64,000 nucleotides of DNA. Source: Lunularia cruciata. Taxonomy: Eukaryota; Streptophyta; Marchantiopsida; Lunulariales; Lunulariaceae. Below are positions 46,729 to 58,809 of this stretch, piece after piece; the first letter of the stretch is position 1; each line of letters begins with the position of its first letter. The stretch covers positions 65,625,965 through 65,689,964 of the forward strand of contig OX419758.1 of assembly GCA_948567375.1 (NCBI GenBank), read 5' to 3'. Under the pieces are notes generated by a model. That model searched no databases. It was not told where the DNA came from and was given only the letters and a program-made list of their open reading frames with translations. The position numbers were made by a program, and so were the translations under genes.

Positions 46729-47520
46729 TAGTGTCAAAACTAGTTTGCTCGGTCGTTGGAGTGGTAGGGTTGACAATAAGAGAGGTCACATTTGGCTTTT
46801 GAAATTATATCCACACTGTAAAGAAAAAATACACAAGATGTCACAATATTTGTAGCACCAAATTTAGTTTGCTTGTAGTTGGAGTGGTAGTGTTTGCAAG
46901 AAGAAATATCTCATTTGGCTAAATTTTGGTCACCAAAGCTAGGTTGCTTGGACACTAGAGTGATAGTGTTAGCAGGAAGAAATGCTTCATTTGGCTAAAT
47001 TTTACCTTTTAAAGGCTTCAAGGCATAGGTATACCTGAATATAGGTACTCTTAACATAGGTATTGATAAAAATGGTATTTTGAACTTCCATCCGCATTAT
47101 AAGGCAATAATACACAATCATACAATACACAAGATGTCATAAGATTTGTAGTTTTGAAGCTTCTTTGCTTGAATGGTGGAGTACTAGTGTTGACAAGAAG
47201 AAAAGCCTCATTTGGCTGAATTTTAGCAGCCAAAGCTAGTTTGCTCAAATTTGGAGTGGTAGTGTTGGCAAGAAGAAAAGCCTCGTTTGGTTGAATTTTG
47301 GCATTTAGAGGCTTCAAGGCATAAGATGTCACAAAATTTGTAGTGTTGAAGCTAGTTTGCTCAAATGGTGAAGTAGTAGTGCTAACAAGAATAAAGCCTC
47401 ATTTGGTTGAATTTTGGCCACCAAAGCTAGTATTTTCACATGTTGGAGTGGTAGTGCTGATGAGAAGAAAGGCTTCATTTGGCTGAATTTTGGCATTTAA
47501 AGGCTTCAAGGCATAGGGTT
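46729..47520. repeat. Tandem array of about seven diverged ~77-bp units
   Basis: Units of the form CTAGTTTGCT, TGGAGTGGTAGTG, CAAGAAGAAA, CCTCATTTGG, CTGAATTTTGG recur near 46,735, 46,860, 46,933, 47,153, 47,233, 47,346 and 47,425. Pairs of units are separated by AAAGGCTTCAAGGCATAGG and ACAAGATGTCACAA-type spacers, giving a higher-order period of roughly 200-290 bases. The long - strand frame at 47,051-47,332 is a by-product of the repeat. Confidence 0.85.
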
Positions 47521-48471
47521 ACAAAGGCTACAAAGGCCTAAAAGTGCCAACAAGCCAGCTTGTTGGCATGAGACTAGTTAGTGTAGATGAGTTTTTTATA
47601 CTTTTTAGTCATCATTTGGCAAAATTTGCTCACCCTTCTAGATTGTGTGAAAATTTTGTTGTATGAAATTCTTCTCCAAACAGGATCTAAAAACCACATA
47701 TCTATGGTTCCTAGATTGCTGCCCTAGCTAAGTAGTCCACTCCCACTTGTTGTCCTATTGATTGGTCAACTAATATTTATACACATGTAGCTTTGGCTAG
47801 AAGAGGTGATTTCACTGCATTCTAGTAGCTTAGAAGTTGATAGACACTCCTATTATATCAAATGTCAAATGGTGAGTCAAACCAATATTGACCTATAAGA
47901 TGGACAGTTTTTTTTCAAACTTCTTGTGATTTGATATTAGTTATCCAATCAATAGGACAAAAACTCTCTACTTCTTATTTGTGCACCATGTTTATATGAG
48001 GTGCCTTGACTTTAGAGAGTTGGTGCTCTTGTGTGTTCTTCATAGTGAGGTTAGAATGATGACCAATCAAAATACCTCTTTTTCTCTCTAGTGAGGTAGG
48101 AAATGATGACTTGCAGATCGTGAGAGTGTGTGTTGTGATGGTAGATTATAGGTTGCACTTTTCCCTAGTGTAGTTATCATAGTTAGAGCTACATTAGTGA
48201 GTGGTGCTTAGTTGGTGCTGGTACTTGGTGGAGTACTTGTGGTTGTTACAATTGCGGTTAGAGCGACAATTTCAAGATAGAGTTCTTTGGGGATTTTAGA
48301 GAAAATATCACTATAGAATGAAATGGGTTACATAGAGTGGTGCTTGGTATCAACTTCTATCTCAAGTCTTAGTGAGAAAGGAGATTGACTCTGATTTGGA
48401 ATTTGATACAAGAGCTTATTTAGTTGAGAGTGTACTTGGGGTGTTCACATTCTTTTTTTGGACATGGATAG
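47521..48471. other. No gene recognised
   Basis: Between the tandem array and chromo-B. Short frames only; may contain decayed repeat DNA. Confidence 0.4.
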
Positions 48472-48849
48472 TGTAACAATATGGAGTTTATTTGGTGAGT
48501 TAGTTGAGACTAAAAAAGTAACAAATGGGCCAAATTAGCCAAGAATTATGAGAATATTTTAGAAGTATCTTGGAAGCTTCTCAGTACCTTCTAAATATTG
48601 GATAATATACACACCAAGTAAGCTTCTAGAAGGAAAATTCTAAAGAAGCTTCCCAGTTAGCATGGCTTGCACTCTAAGAAAGTAATTTTTAAGAAGTTTC
48701 CTAAGTAGTTTCTCAAGAGCATTGTATGTTCCCTATAAATACCAAAACCCAAGCTCATGCCAGCATTCAAAGTTTCCTCATTCAAGAGTCTCATTATGAT
48801 CTTACACTCTAATCTTCCATTCTACTATTTCTCCCCTTAGTCTTTTACA
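48472..48849 (+). repeat. chromo-B 5' LTR
   Basis: Starts TGTAACAATATGG and ends TTTTACA. A TATA-like CTATAAATACC lies near 48,733. It aligns with 53,185-53,629 through GCTTGCACTCTAAGAAAGTA and CATTCAAGAGTC blocks. Confidence 0.85.
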
Positions 48850-48850
48850 T

Positions 48851-48862
48851 TGGTATAAGAGG
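48851..48862 (+). other. chromo-B primer-binding site
   Basis: TGGTATAAGAGG follows the LTR by one base and resembles the initiator tRNA-Met site TGGTATCAGAGC with two or three changes. Confidence 0.75.
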
Positions 48863-49079
48863 ATGAATGGGATGTATGCAATTTATGGATCACCAAATCC
48901 ATTTCCGCCAAACCATTTAGATTTGATTGTCCATGTACTACCCAAGCATCATTTCACACAGCTCATCATCTCACACTTTGGATAGAATTTTGTGAATATG
49001 ATCACCTTGTCTGTGGAACCCTTGGTACTTTTGGATGTGACTTATAGAGAATGACGGATGTGCTACATCTATGTGTTAA

Positions 49080-49960
49080 CTTAGATAATTGTAGGTAAGT
49101 TGATAGAATAACAACTATGGCAACAATAACCAAAGTTATCATTGTTATGTAGCACTAGATCAAGCCCTTACTCAATTGTTGTAAGAACAAGACCATCAAC
49201 AACAAGAGCATGTAAAGAAAGCACCGTTTTGAGAAGGGGAAGAGAAAATCTAATTTCCAAAGCCCAAGGTATTTGAAAGTAAGAATCTTTTGGGTGCAAT
49301 GGAGAACTTTGTGTTTGATTGCAATGTTATTTTTGAAGCTACAAATCTTCAAAATGGACAAAGACAAATTCTATTAGCTTCAAGCCAATTGGATGGAGTG
49401 GCAAAACTATGGTGTCAATTCCAAATGGAGCAAGCTGAATGGTAGTTTGTTGTGCCAATCTTGACATGGGAATGATTCAAGAGTGCAATAACTGGGCAAT
49501 TTTAAGCTATAATGCCATACAGCCGTACAAGATAGATTGATAGAATTGGATTTGTGAGAAGCTACATCACTCAATTCCAAAACACCATAATGCAAATTCT
49601 ATGTATACTAGGTTGAGCTCTTGATAGATTTGTGAGAGGTTTAAAGTCATGCACCAAATTTGAAGTGACCGTGCATGAGCCCAAACACTAGGAGGAAGCC
49701 ATGTAGTTGGTTGAATGATTGTATTCCTTGGTTGCAATAACTTGGTCATGACCTTGACCTTCATAAAACTTGTCAACATATTACACACATGTGGTAAAAC
49801 TGACACCAATGGAGATTGATATGATTTTGTGGAGATCACTTGGTATTATAGATAGAGAAAGATTATGAAAAAATGATGGTTGTTTTTATTATTATCAAAT
49901 TGGATATCATATTGCTAAATATCCACTCAAAGAATAAAAAACCTTAACAAATTGCCCAAA
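49080..49960 (+). pseudogene. chromo-B gag remnant
   Basis: Fragments such as SYITQFQNTIMQI and RFVRGLKSCTKFEV (49,560-49,670) fit a gypsy gag core. C-F-Y-Y-Q-I-G-Y-H-I-A-K-Y-P at about 49,883-49,925 is a knuckle with the second and fourth Cys lost. Confidence 0.6.
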
Positions 49961-50033
49961 TGGGGTTCATGGAGCATGGCAATCTTGGAAACAAAGAATT
50001 CTAATAGGAAAATTTGAGTCACCTATTGAGAAC

Positions 50034-50432
50034 TTGATTAGTTGCAATGGGATTGAAGGCTTAGCCTATGTAAGTTTACTTCACTTGCAAGGTATGATAT
50101 TTGATCATGGTTGTAGGATTTTAGTTGATTTTGGGAGTTCAAAAAATTCCATGTCCATACCATTGTCAAAAGAATTAAGTACTCCTATCAAGTTAATGAT
50201 TAGAAGTAGATTTATGATACCATATAGTAGAAAGTATTATGCATTTTGTATCTCATATCTTATTATATTTAAGATTGGGAAGGAGTACTTGGAATGTATA
50301 AGGTCTATAATAGCACCTCTGCACTATGATTTCATTCTAGGTTTGTTTTGGCTTGAATGTCATAAGGTTCAATTTGATTGGAGATCCAATGAAAAATTAA
50401 AGTACAACACCAAGAGAAGAAATATTGATTAG
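50034..50432 (+). pseudogene. chromo-B protease
   Basis: Open for 132 codons. ILVDFGSSKNSMS holds the Asp-x-Gly-Ser active site and DFILGLFWLECHKVQFDW is the conserved C-terminal phrase of gypsy proteases. Among the best preserved parts of this element. Confidence 0.75.
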
Positions 50433-50699
50433 GTTATCTGGCACCTTTGAGTAAGACACCAAAGAATAGTCAATCCTAGGGTAGGAAGTTTATCAATAAA
50501 GCAACCATAGAACAAACTTTGGAGGGAAATAAACTTATTTTTGTGGTGAGGATTGAGCCAATTGTCCATGAAGAATCTAATGAGTGCCAAAAGCCTCATC
50601 AAACGAGGGTTGATAAAAAAGTTTAGAAGTTTGAAAATGTGTTTCTGGATGATTTATTGAAAGGAGAACACTTTGATTATGGTATGCACTTCAAGATTG

Positions 50700-51960
50700 A
50701 GCTATTGCCATAAAGTACTCCAATGAGTAGACTTATATATCAACTCTCACCAAAGGAGTTGGACAAGCTCAGACTAACACAAATGGAGTTGTTGGAGAAG
50801 GATTTCATAAAACATAATACGTCTCCTTGGGGAGCATCAATATTATTTACTCCAAAGAAGGATGGAGGTTTTTTTTTCTATATTGATTATCATGGTTTCA
50901 ATAAAAAAATAGTGAAGAATACATATCCTTTGTCTCGAATTGATTACTTGCTTGATCAATTGAGTAGAGCACAATGTGTCTCCAAGTTGGATCTCTAAAG
51001 CAGCAATTGACAAGTTCTCATTGATAGGGAGGATGCGCAAAGACTACCTTTTACTCAAAGTATGGGTATTTTGAATGGAGAGTTCTACCTTTTGGGCTCA
51101 CTAATGCTCCAATAGTCTTTATGGATTAGATGCATCAAGTATTGGATTGGTACATGGTGGTATTATTGGATGATATTTTATTTTATGGTAAGACAAAGGC
51201 CAAATATTCAAATCATGTGCAAGAAGTCCTAAGACGATTATGACAATGAAAGTTTTACTGCAAGAAGTCAAAGGGTGCCTTTTGGCAAAATGGAATTACC
51301 TTCTTGGGTCATAAGATTTCATCAAAAGGTGTAAAGATGAAAGAGGAGAATTTCAAAGCAATTATTGTTGGCCTACTCCAAAGGATGCTACTAGATTGCA
51401 AGCATTTAATGGATTGGTAAGTTTTTACCAATGATTCATCCATTATTATGCTCATGTAGCTGCACCATTGACCAACCTCGTCAGAAACATCTCAAGCTTT
51501 CATTGGACCACCAAGCACAAAGAAGCATTCCATAAGTTAAAATATATGGTGTTTTCAAATCTATTCTTCAACCATATGATCCTCAACTACCTTGGGTGGT
51601 TGATTTCAATGCTTTCTAGCTACCATTGGAATTATGTTGCAACAAGAATTTCCAAATAGGTTACATCTCATTGTCTTTGTGTCTTGCTGAAAAGACCAAA
51701 GAAAGGAATTGTTCTACTTGATTGAGAAAAATTAGCAATGGTATATGCCACAAAGGTATGGAGGTATTATCTCTTGCGGAAACAAGTGATTATACAAACC
51801 AATCACAAACTCTTGTTACATACATTATATTTGGAGGACATGAAGAGTAAACATCATCAATAGGAGAACCAATTACAATTATTTGACATCAAAATTAAGT
51901 ATAAACTTGGTAGGTTCCATGTAATCCTTGATGCTCTATCACAATGACTTGATTTGAAGT
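50700..51960 (+). pseudogene. chromo-B RT and RNase H
   Basis: Open at 50,723-50,998: LSPKELDKLRLTQMELLEKD, FIKHNTSPWGASILFTPKKD and a palm start ending SRAQCVSKLDL with the first catalytic Asp. The remainder is scattered: VVLLDDILF-like codons at about 51,160 in a shifted frame, HKEAFHKLK near 51,510 and RNase H traces to about 51,960. Confidence 0.72.
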
Positions 51961-52059
51961 CTCTTCCACTCATCACGGCAGCAATTACAATAGTGTCAAT
52001 TGACTCAAAAGTCCAAAGTGAATTTAAGAAAACTTTACAATAAAAGCTCTTCTTTCAGA

Positions 52060-52780
52060 TGGTACAGGGTCATCTTGCATCGCATGACAAGGAAAAAACA
52101 CCTTCTCCTTCAAGGAAGGTCTTCTATTTTGTGAGAATCAGATCTTTGTTCCAACTAAGGGTGATCTACAACTTGTGTGCCTTCAAGAAGCCCATGACTT
52201 GCTAATTGCTAATCACATGGGTGTGAACAAGATGTTGGATACCCTACAACACCAATGGTGATGGACCAACATGGTATGAGATGTTTTTGAGTTTGTCTAA
52301 TCCTATGAGAGCTACCAACGCAACAAGGCCAACAACCAAAAACTAAGTGAAGTTCTTCAATCACTTACCATCCGATTTGCTTGATGGGACACATGAGTTG
52401 AAATCTCATCACATCCTTGCCCAAGACAAAGCAAGGTCACATAGCAATTATGGTGTTTGTAGATAAGTTGAGTAAGCAAACCCATTTGGCACCAACCTTT
52501 GATATAGTGGTTGTTCTAACATTAGCCTAGATCTATTCTAACAATGTTTTTGAGCATCATGGGATACCTTGCATACTCATCTCCAACCATGATCCTTAAT
52601 TCATCAAAAAATTGGCAAAAATTCTTCAAACTACTTGGCACCAAGCTTACTTTGTCCATAGCTTATCATCCTCAAATTGATGGACAAACCAAACATGCAA
52701 ATTGCATCTTAGAGGATATACTTTGTGCCTTTGTCAACTTTCACCATACCAACTAGGATGAATGTCTTACAATTGGGATA
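52060..52780 (+). pseudogene. chromo-B integrase remnant
   Basis: Traces in several frames: HHLGVNKML-like zinc-domain codons near 52,215, then a frame at 52,544-52,756 with LLGTKLTLSIAYHPQIDGQT and KHANCILEDIL, the end of a gypsy integrase core. The catalytic Glu after DGQT reads Lys. Confidence 0.65.
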
Positions 52781-52959
52781 AATGTCTTTCCAATAGGTCC
52801 ATTTGATTATCACCCAAATCATTTCTCTTGTTGATAATTGACTTGCCTTGACTTGTCATATGAGTATTCACCTTGTCTTTCATGTTTCCAAGTTGAAACC
52901 CTTTATTTCTAATCCATCTTCTTTTTCCTCTCATGTCCAACCTCCCCCTCCTCCTATCC

Positions 52960-53150
52960 CTATCAATGATTATGAGAAGTATGAAGTTAATTGTATCATT
53001 GCATGTGGCCATATTCAATGGGATTGCCAATGACATACAGCGTACAAAGTCCTTTGGAAAAGTTATCCCCTTCATGATGCCACTTGGGAACCTCTCTCTA
53101 ATCTCCAAAATCCACAAACAACCATCCAAGAGTTTGAAGTTTCTATAATG
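52960..53150 (+). pseudogene. chromo-B chromodomain
   Basis: YEKYEVNCIIAC then YKVLWKSYPLHDATWEPLSN and IQEFE in one frame with one stop. The Tyr-x-Val-x-Trp and ATWEP pattern is typical of chromovirus chromodomains that guide integration to marked chromatin. Confidence 0.75.
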
Positions 53151-53184
53151 ACGAGGATGTCACCAACTAGCAATAGAAGAATAT

Positions 53185-53629
53185 GTAATCATGTGGAGTT
53201 TAATGATGAGTTAGTCAAGGCTAAAAAAGTAGCAAGTAAGCTAAATAAAAGCTAAATAAAATAACCAAGAATCATAAAAATATTCTATAAGTATATGAGA
53301 AACTATTTGATATCTTCCAAGTATTGTGTATGTGCATTCCAAATAGGTGGTTTTTGGAAGAAAGCTTCTTGGGGAGCTTCCTAACTAGTTTAGCTTGCAC
53401 ACCACGTAGACAATTTCTAGAAGGAAGTTTCTTGAGAAACTTTCCAATTAGCTTGGCTTACACTCTAAGAAAGTAACTTTCAGGAAACTTCTCAAGAGCC
53501 TTGTATGTTCTTTATAAATACAAAGCCCAAGCTCATATTAGGCATTCAAATTTTCTCTCATTCAAGAGTCCCAATGTGATCTTCTACTCTGATCTTCCAT
53601 TCTACTTATTTTTCACTTGGTATTTTACA
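53185..53629 (+). repeat. chromo-B 3' LTR
   Basis: Starts TGTAATCATGTGG and ends ATTTTACA. It contains an AAATAAAAGCTAAATAAAAT insertion relative to the 5' LTR. The GA-rich run AATAGAAGAA just before it is a decayed polypurine tract. Confidence 0.8.
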
Positions 53630-53639
53630 AGAAAGATGT

Positions 53640-55500
53640 ATGGGGCCTTCAAATGCCTCAGGCACTACTCTAGTACAATAGATATCATTGAGTTGGATGA
53701 CTTCATCTAGGAGTTTGATAGTTGGTATGATATGCAATAGATATGGAACTCAACTTTGTTCACACCCTTCATGGCATAGACGAGGTTGTTCTAACACTTA
53801 GAAAGTCTACCAATAGATGACTATCATGAGTTCAAGAGTGCTCATTCTAGGCCTATGAACTATATCTCCATCACTTTAGGTTTAGTTTCTAGGGGTAGAT
53901 CAATAATACACATGAGCTCTAGCTCTAGTAGTGCTAGTGTATCTTGTGGAAGTGCATCAATTGGAGATGGTGCTATTATGAGTAGAGGTATCACTATAGA
54001 AGGTGATGTAGTATTGGGGTTTAACTGCATGGTAGAGTTCTTCTAATGTTTGAGATAAAACTACCAAAGAATGTGGATTGACAAGTTGAGGAGCTTACAA
54101 GAGTTACAATAGAAGGCTAGAGAGCGCTTATGCAAGGCATACACTCATAGGAAACTACATATCAGTTTCACAGAGGGAGCTATTGAAGCCTATGCAGTCC
54201 AATTTTGGTATGGGATCTTGGACAAGGAGTTGCACATACAATATGTCATGTTATGCTGTTACAAGCTATCTCACCTACTTTGGCGGTGGTATTTAGTTTA
54301 GCTAAGCAAATTGAGCTCAACATGGTGGAGGAGAGAGTGGTGATATTTGGATTTGGTGGGGAGATCTTATCCATGGTTTTTACTTCTTTTAGAGTGTAGC
54401 AGAGTGCATCACAGAGTGTTGGCTTCCAAAGGTAGAGTAGATAGCCCATATCTTATGGAGCAAGTGGAGTGCCTAGTGCATCTAGTGCACCCTTATCTTC
54501 ATTTCTGGAGAACCAATAGCTAGTGAGTGATGGTGTTGCTTGTTGGAATTATAGTGGACCTCACCACAAGAAATAATGCACTTAGGGTAATGGATATAAT
54601 ACAATTGGTGCATCATAGCTAGCAGAGAGATAATATGACCATGACCATTGCTATAGATTTGGCCACACTAGTGACCAATACTTTGATCTTCATCTACAGT
54701 TAAGGAGTGGTAAGGTTGCTATGTAGGTGGTAGAGGAGCTCTTGTTCATGGAGGTTGAGGAGGTGGTAGAGGACCCATATTTGTAGGGGTGTAATAATTG
54801 CACTTGTTTCTGACATAGCCATGGCTACCTGGATTGAGCACTTGGAGCAAAGATTGCTTGGCATGGCCATAGCTTAGAGGAGATTAGATTCAAGTGCTCA
54901 AGTTCCACCTCTTATGTTGGTGATAGAGATGCTTTGGACTTTATGTGTAGAGCAACATAAGTAGATGCATTGGCCACAATGACTAGGAGTGCAATACATG
55001 CTCCATAGCCTAGAGGAGTATTAATGGAGTTGGACCCACTTAGAGGAGAAGCTAGTAAGCAAGTCAAACTCCTCCAGTCTTTCACACTCTTTAAGGCACT
55101 ACAAATGGCATGTATGGCTCCTAGACATTGTAGTGCAAGTGTGATATATGGTGATAGAGTGCATGATGGAATACATGTTAGTCAACCACCTACTATTACG
55201 CATATTGAGTGAAGCACAATGTTGGGGATGGCTTAGTTGATTATGTGCTTCTCTTTGTTCTCACCCAACGACATGTTTACATTGAGAGTTGACCTAGCTC
55301 TAATGTTTTGATTGGCTGCCACACTTTTTGAGAATATGGATGATGTAATTCTTGCTTGTAGAGGTAGTTGATAGTGGAGCTAACTTGGTTGAAGAGTATG
55401 GGATCTGCTCAACAACCAATGTTTTATGGCAAGCAATAGGAGTTATCAATTAGACTTACCTTTGAGCAAGCTCAGTTCACATTTGGAATTGTCTTATTGA
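53640..55500 (+). pseudogene. gag-protease remnant of another LTR element
   Basis: Weak gag-like traces near 54,090-54,300 and a single knuckle-like HCYRFGHTSDQYFD at about 54,645-54,690 precede VVDSGANLVEEYG at 55,364-55,402, a retropepsin active-site motif. It may be a separate gypsy copy using the 53,185 LTR, cut off by chromo-C at 55,895. All frames contain stops. Confidence 0.5.
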
Positions 55501-55894
55501 CAACCAAAATGAGATTTTCCATTTGGTAGGACCTTCAAGATAGGTCTTCAAGATCTATGTAGGACATCTAGGATCTTCAAGATAGGTCTATACACCATGG
55601 AGGTTTGATTAGCCTCTCTTGCATAACCCCATATGTTAGGGAAGGTTTTAGTTGTAGAGGTGTTCATTTCAAATCCAAACATCATTAGGGGTGATTTTAC
55701 ATAGTATACCACATGTGGGAAGCTCATTGTCTAGATTCAACCCAATCATCTACCTTATAGCTTTTTGGTGAGAGCTTAAGCCATTGTAACAATAGCAAAG
55801 TCATATGATATGCTAGTTAATGGTGTAGTGTTATATCCCATGGGTTTTTAGTATTGACTATTGGGAAGAGACAACTCCTTATAGGCCAGGTTGG

Positions 55895-56654
55895 TGTAAT
55901 ACCAAGAGCTAGCCATATGATCTAGATGTGAAATTTGGTTTGGTAACATTTGGAATGATTTTATACATGATGGTCAAAACATATCAGATAAAAGTATCAC
56001 CAAAAGGGTACTTCTACTAATAGGGCAGAAAACCAAAATAGATTTGAAAACCTTAGAACCAATAGCTAGACATATGATTTGAAGGTGAGAATTGGGTTTG
56101 TAACATCTAGAAGGATGTTACATAGGATGGACTGAATAGATCAGAAAGAGGTATCACCAAAAGGGGACTTCTACTAATAGAGTTGGAACCGAAATATGCC
56201 TAAAATCTTTGAAGGCAATTTCAGAGGCCTAAACGGATGAATTAGGCTTCAAAAATGTGCCGATCTTGTGCCCCCCCCCCCCAACAAAGGATGGGTTGGC
56301 CTTCCCTCCCTGCTTTGTCTCTTCGAGAGCTTTCCAATGGTACCTCACCCACATGATTTTGAGATTCCTATAGGAAGATTCCCTAAAAGATTCCCTCCGG
56401 TCAAAGCTTGTTTAACCAACCAGATACGACCAGGACAGACATGTCACCCATCCAAGTAAGTAATACAAGGGTGGAGCTTGCTGACATGTCACCTATCTAT
56501 GTACCTAATCCTATGGTGGAGCTTTATTGGAGGAGATCCGCTTTACCTATATAATAAAGAGAAGGTGCTCCTTTGGGGCATCGGAGTTTGAGTGTGAAAG
56601 TGTGTGTTTCTCATTGGTGTGTTTCTCTTCAGGTCTCCTATCCTCGGATTAGAA
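55895..56654 (+). repeat. chromo-C 5' LTR
   Basis: Starts TGTAATACCAAGAG. TATATAAT at 56,548-56,555 is a likely promoter TATA box, and a (C)12 run lies at 56,271. It ends beside the primer site; its last bases (TTAGAA) differ from the TATTACA end of the solo copy. The preceding 5-mer is GTTGG. Confidence 0.9.
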
Positions 56655-56666
56655 TGGTATCAGAGC
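56655..56666 (+). other. chromo-C primer-binding site
   Basis: TGGTATCAGAGC is a perfect match to the plant initiator tRNA-Met site and directly follows the LTR. Confidence 0.95.
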
Positions 56667-56776
56667 AGGTTTTGTCCAAGAGAGCGGATCACCCCTCTTG
56701 GAAGAACATGGGCTACTAAGACTGAGTAATTTTGAGGAGAGACATTGTGGTGTAATTGGTAGATTAGGAGGATAGA

Positions 56777-57321
56777 ATGGATGCTCCGGGAGGACAATAC
56801 CTTGTGCCTCGCTTTCCATTCTTGAATCCATTCAACATCAAGATTATGTACATTCAGTGCGAGCAAGTGAGAGTGTATTTGGTTTTTTACTTTGGAGCAA
56901 AGTTCATGGAATTCAGTAATGAATTTGCCAAACCCCGTGATTTTGCCAAACCCAATGATTTTGCCAGTAGTAATTTATGATAGAGAGTGGGATTTGACAA
57001 TTGACATTTTGTTGTGATGGATTTGAATGTCCCAAATCCTTTCCCTTTTAAAACTCAAGTAGAAATTCATTATGTAGTGAGACCGAAAGTGTTTAGGGAT
57101 TTTGTGGTCAAGAATTTTGGTGAGGAATATTACCAACAAGTGGTAGCTTCTGAGGTCCCAATGGTAGTTCCAATAGTTTGTGCGCCCTCCAGAGTGATCA
57201 TATTAACTCTCTACTGAAGTTTAGGGTATAGCGATCGAGTGTTACAGGAACCATGGATCCGCAATTGCATGAGTTGGTGCAAGGAATGCAGGGGATGTTG
57301 AACTGATTTTGAGAGATAAAG
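56777..57321 (+). other. chromo-C leader before gag
   Basis: Two short open frames (56,777-56,980 and 57,014-57,217) lie between primer site and gag. The first contains EFAKPRDFAKPNDFASS, a small internal repeat. No known domain; they may be untranslated leader or upstream frames. Confidence 0.4.
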
Positions 57322-58050
57322 ATGACCATGGAGGCATTACAAAGTCAAGTGCAGACCCTCAAGAATGATCAAACAATGCAAGAAGAAGAGTTGTCTCAAA
57401 ATCCAATACCTACGACTGAAGTACTTGGAGAGGCACCCGTGCCTACAAACCTTATCCATGATGAAGCCACATTACTACTCCGGATGAAGAAGACCTGCAA
57501 CATCAAGCCTTACAAGGGGCAGCGTATGATAGGAGTAGTGGAGAACTGGATCTCGAGAATGAATCTATATTTTCAGTTGTTCTCAACAAAGATCACCGAG
57601 CATGTTGCATGCGTGTTTGGATGTGGGTACTTGATCGATAAAGCCCTCACATGGTACGATGCTTGGGAACGGTCCATGTTGACTGAGAGAAGGGAGGTCA
57701 CATGGACAGCAATGCAAGAAGGATTGTTGAAGAATTTCCAATTGGTGGATTCTAGGTAGATGGCCTGGATCCGACTATGGGAATTGAAACAGAAGAACAA
57801 CATACAAGAGTATGTGGAGGCATTTTTGGATCTACAAGTCGCTGTAACCAACATGAGTCCAGCAGAGGCTCTCAACAATTTCAAACGAGGGTTGAAGGAG
57901 CGGATTTGCGAAGAAGTCATGGTACAAAATCCTTGCACGATATTTGATGCCATTGCTTGTGCACAACAAATAGTAGGAGCATTAGGTGGAGGTGAAGGAG
58001 TAGTTCCACCTCAACATTATTGGGTAGAAATGCCACCCATGGTGTACTAG
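57322..58050 (+). pseudogene. chromo-C gag, one in-frame stop
   Basis: Begins MTMEALQSQVQTLKNDQTMQ (coiled start), then the gag core with WISRMNLYFQLF, ALTWYDAW and, after the stop at 57,757-57,759, NNIQEYVEAFLDLQVAVTNM and ALNNFKRGLKERI. The frame is otherwise unbroken for 242 codons, ending at a stop at 58,048. Confidence 0.85.
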
Positions 58051-58099
58051 TACCGATAGAACTGGGCAACCTTTGATTTCAAGACCGAGGAGCATGACC

Positions 58100-58336
58100 G
58101 CTTCAAGGAGAACGGGGACGGGTAGAAGAACAGAGATATGGAGTCCCACGAGGAGAAGGAACTTGAGGAGAACAATGCTATTGTTACAATTGTGGTTGTA
58201 TTGGGCATATATCTACCAACTGTCGTGCTCGACTTTCCAGAGGCCCTCGACCTTCATACAGGCAATCTTTGAACAACATGGAGAGACGCACTGAAGAGGA
58301 GGAGGTGGAAATCACTTCGGAAAACAAAGATTGCTA
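58100..58336 (+). pseudogene. chromo-C gag C-terminus with intact zinc knuckle
   Basis: C-Y-N-C-G-C-I-G-H-I-S-T-N-C at 58,182-58,223 satisfies CX2CX4HX4C with all ligands. It is followed by an Arg-rich run and an acidic segment ending at a stop at about 58,336. It lies in a frame shifted relative to the capsid part. Confidence 0.82.
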
Positions 58337-58648
58337 GTAAATGTACCTCGCGGCCTTACTAGCTCAATAAGGAAGCAGAAAAGCGAGGGAAGGAAGAAGA
58401 TGAGCACACAAAGGTACCAAAAGGCAACCTCACAATTGATTGTAGTGAATGGGATCCTAGAAGGCAATCAAGTGAGAGTGTTAATAGATCCGAGAGCCAC
58501 AAAGAATCTCTTGTCTCGCTCTATTACAATAAGATTGGGAATGGATCTAGAGAGAGATGAGAGTGAAGAAGTAAAGTTAACTAACGGACAAACAAAGAGG
58601 ATTGAATCATTACCCAAGCAGGTAACACTCTCTATAGGAAAATATTAA
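58331..58648 (+). pseudogene. chromo-C protease
   Basis: VLIDPRATKNLLSRSITIRL corresponds to the gypsy protease motif in which Asp-Ser-Gly-Ala precedes Thr-Lys-Asn. The Asp is kept but Ser-Gly is Pro-Arg, so the site is disabled. It continues past a stop with LGMPWMEHYNPMVDW in another frame near 58,700. Confidence 0.78.
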
Positions 58649-58809
58649 GAAGCAATTGAGTGGCGAGTGATACAATTAGCTTGCTATGATGCAATCTTAG
58701 GTATGCCATGGATGGAGCATTACAACCCTATGGTAGATTGGAGGAAGAAAGTAGTGAGAACCCACCAATGGTCGATCATTGGGGTTAAAGAAAAACCACA
58801 TAGGCAAGA

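Larger units (their letters stand above)
48472..53629 (+). mobile_element. Ty3/gypsy chromovirus (chromo-B), heavily decayed
   Basis: LTRs at 48,472-48,849 and 53,185-53,629 bracket a primer site, gag, protease, RT, integrase and a C-terminal chromodomain, the order of chromoviruses. Dozens of stops and frameshifts are present, and the LTRs differ by many substitutions and indels. Flanking 5-mers (GATAG, AGAAA) do not match. Confidence 0.85.

Noticed and set aside
46729..47520. CRISPR-like array
   Set aside because: The repeats are diverged, lack unique spacers of constant size, and the window is a plant nuclear genome.
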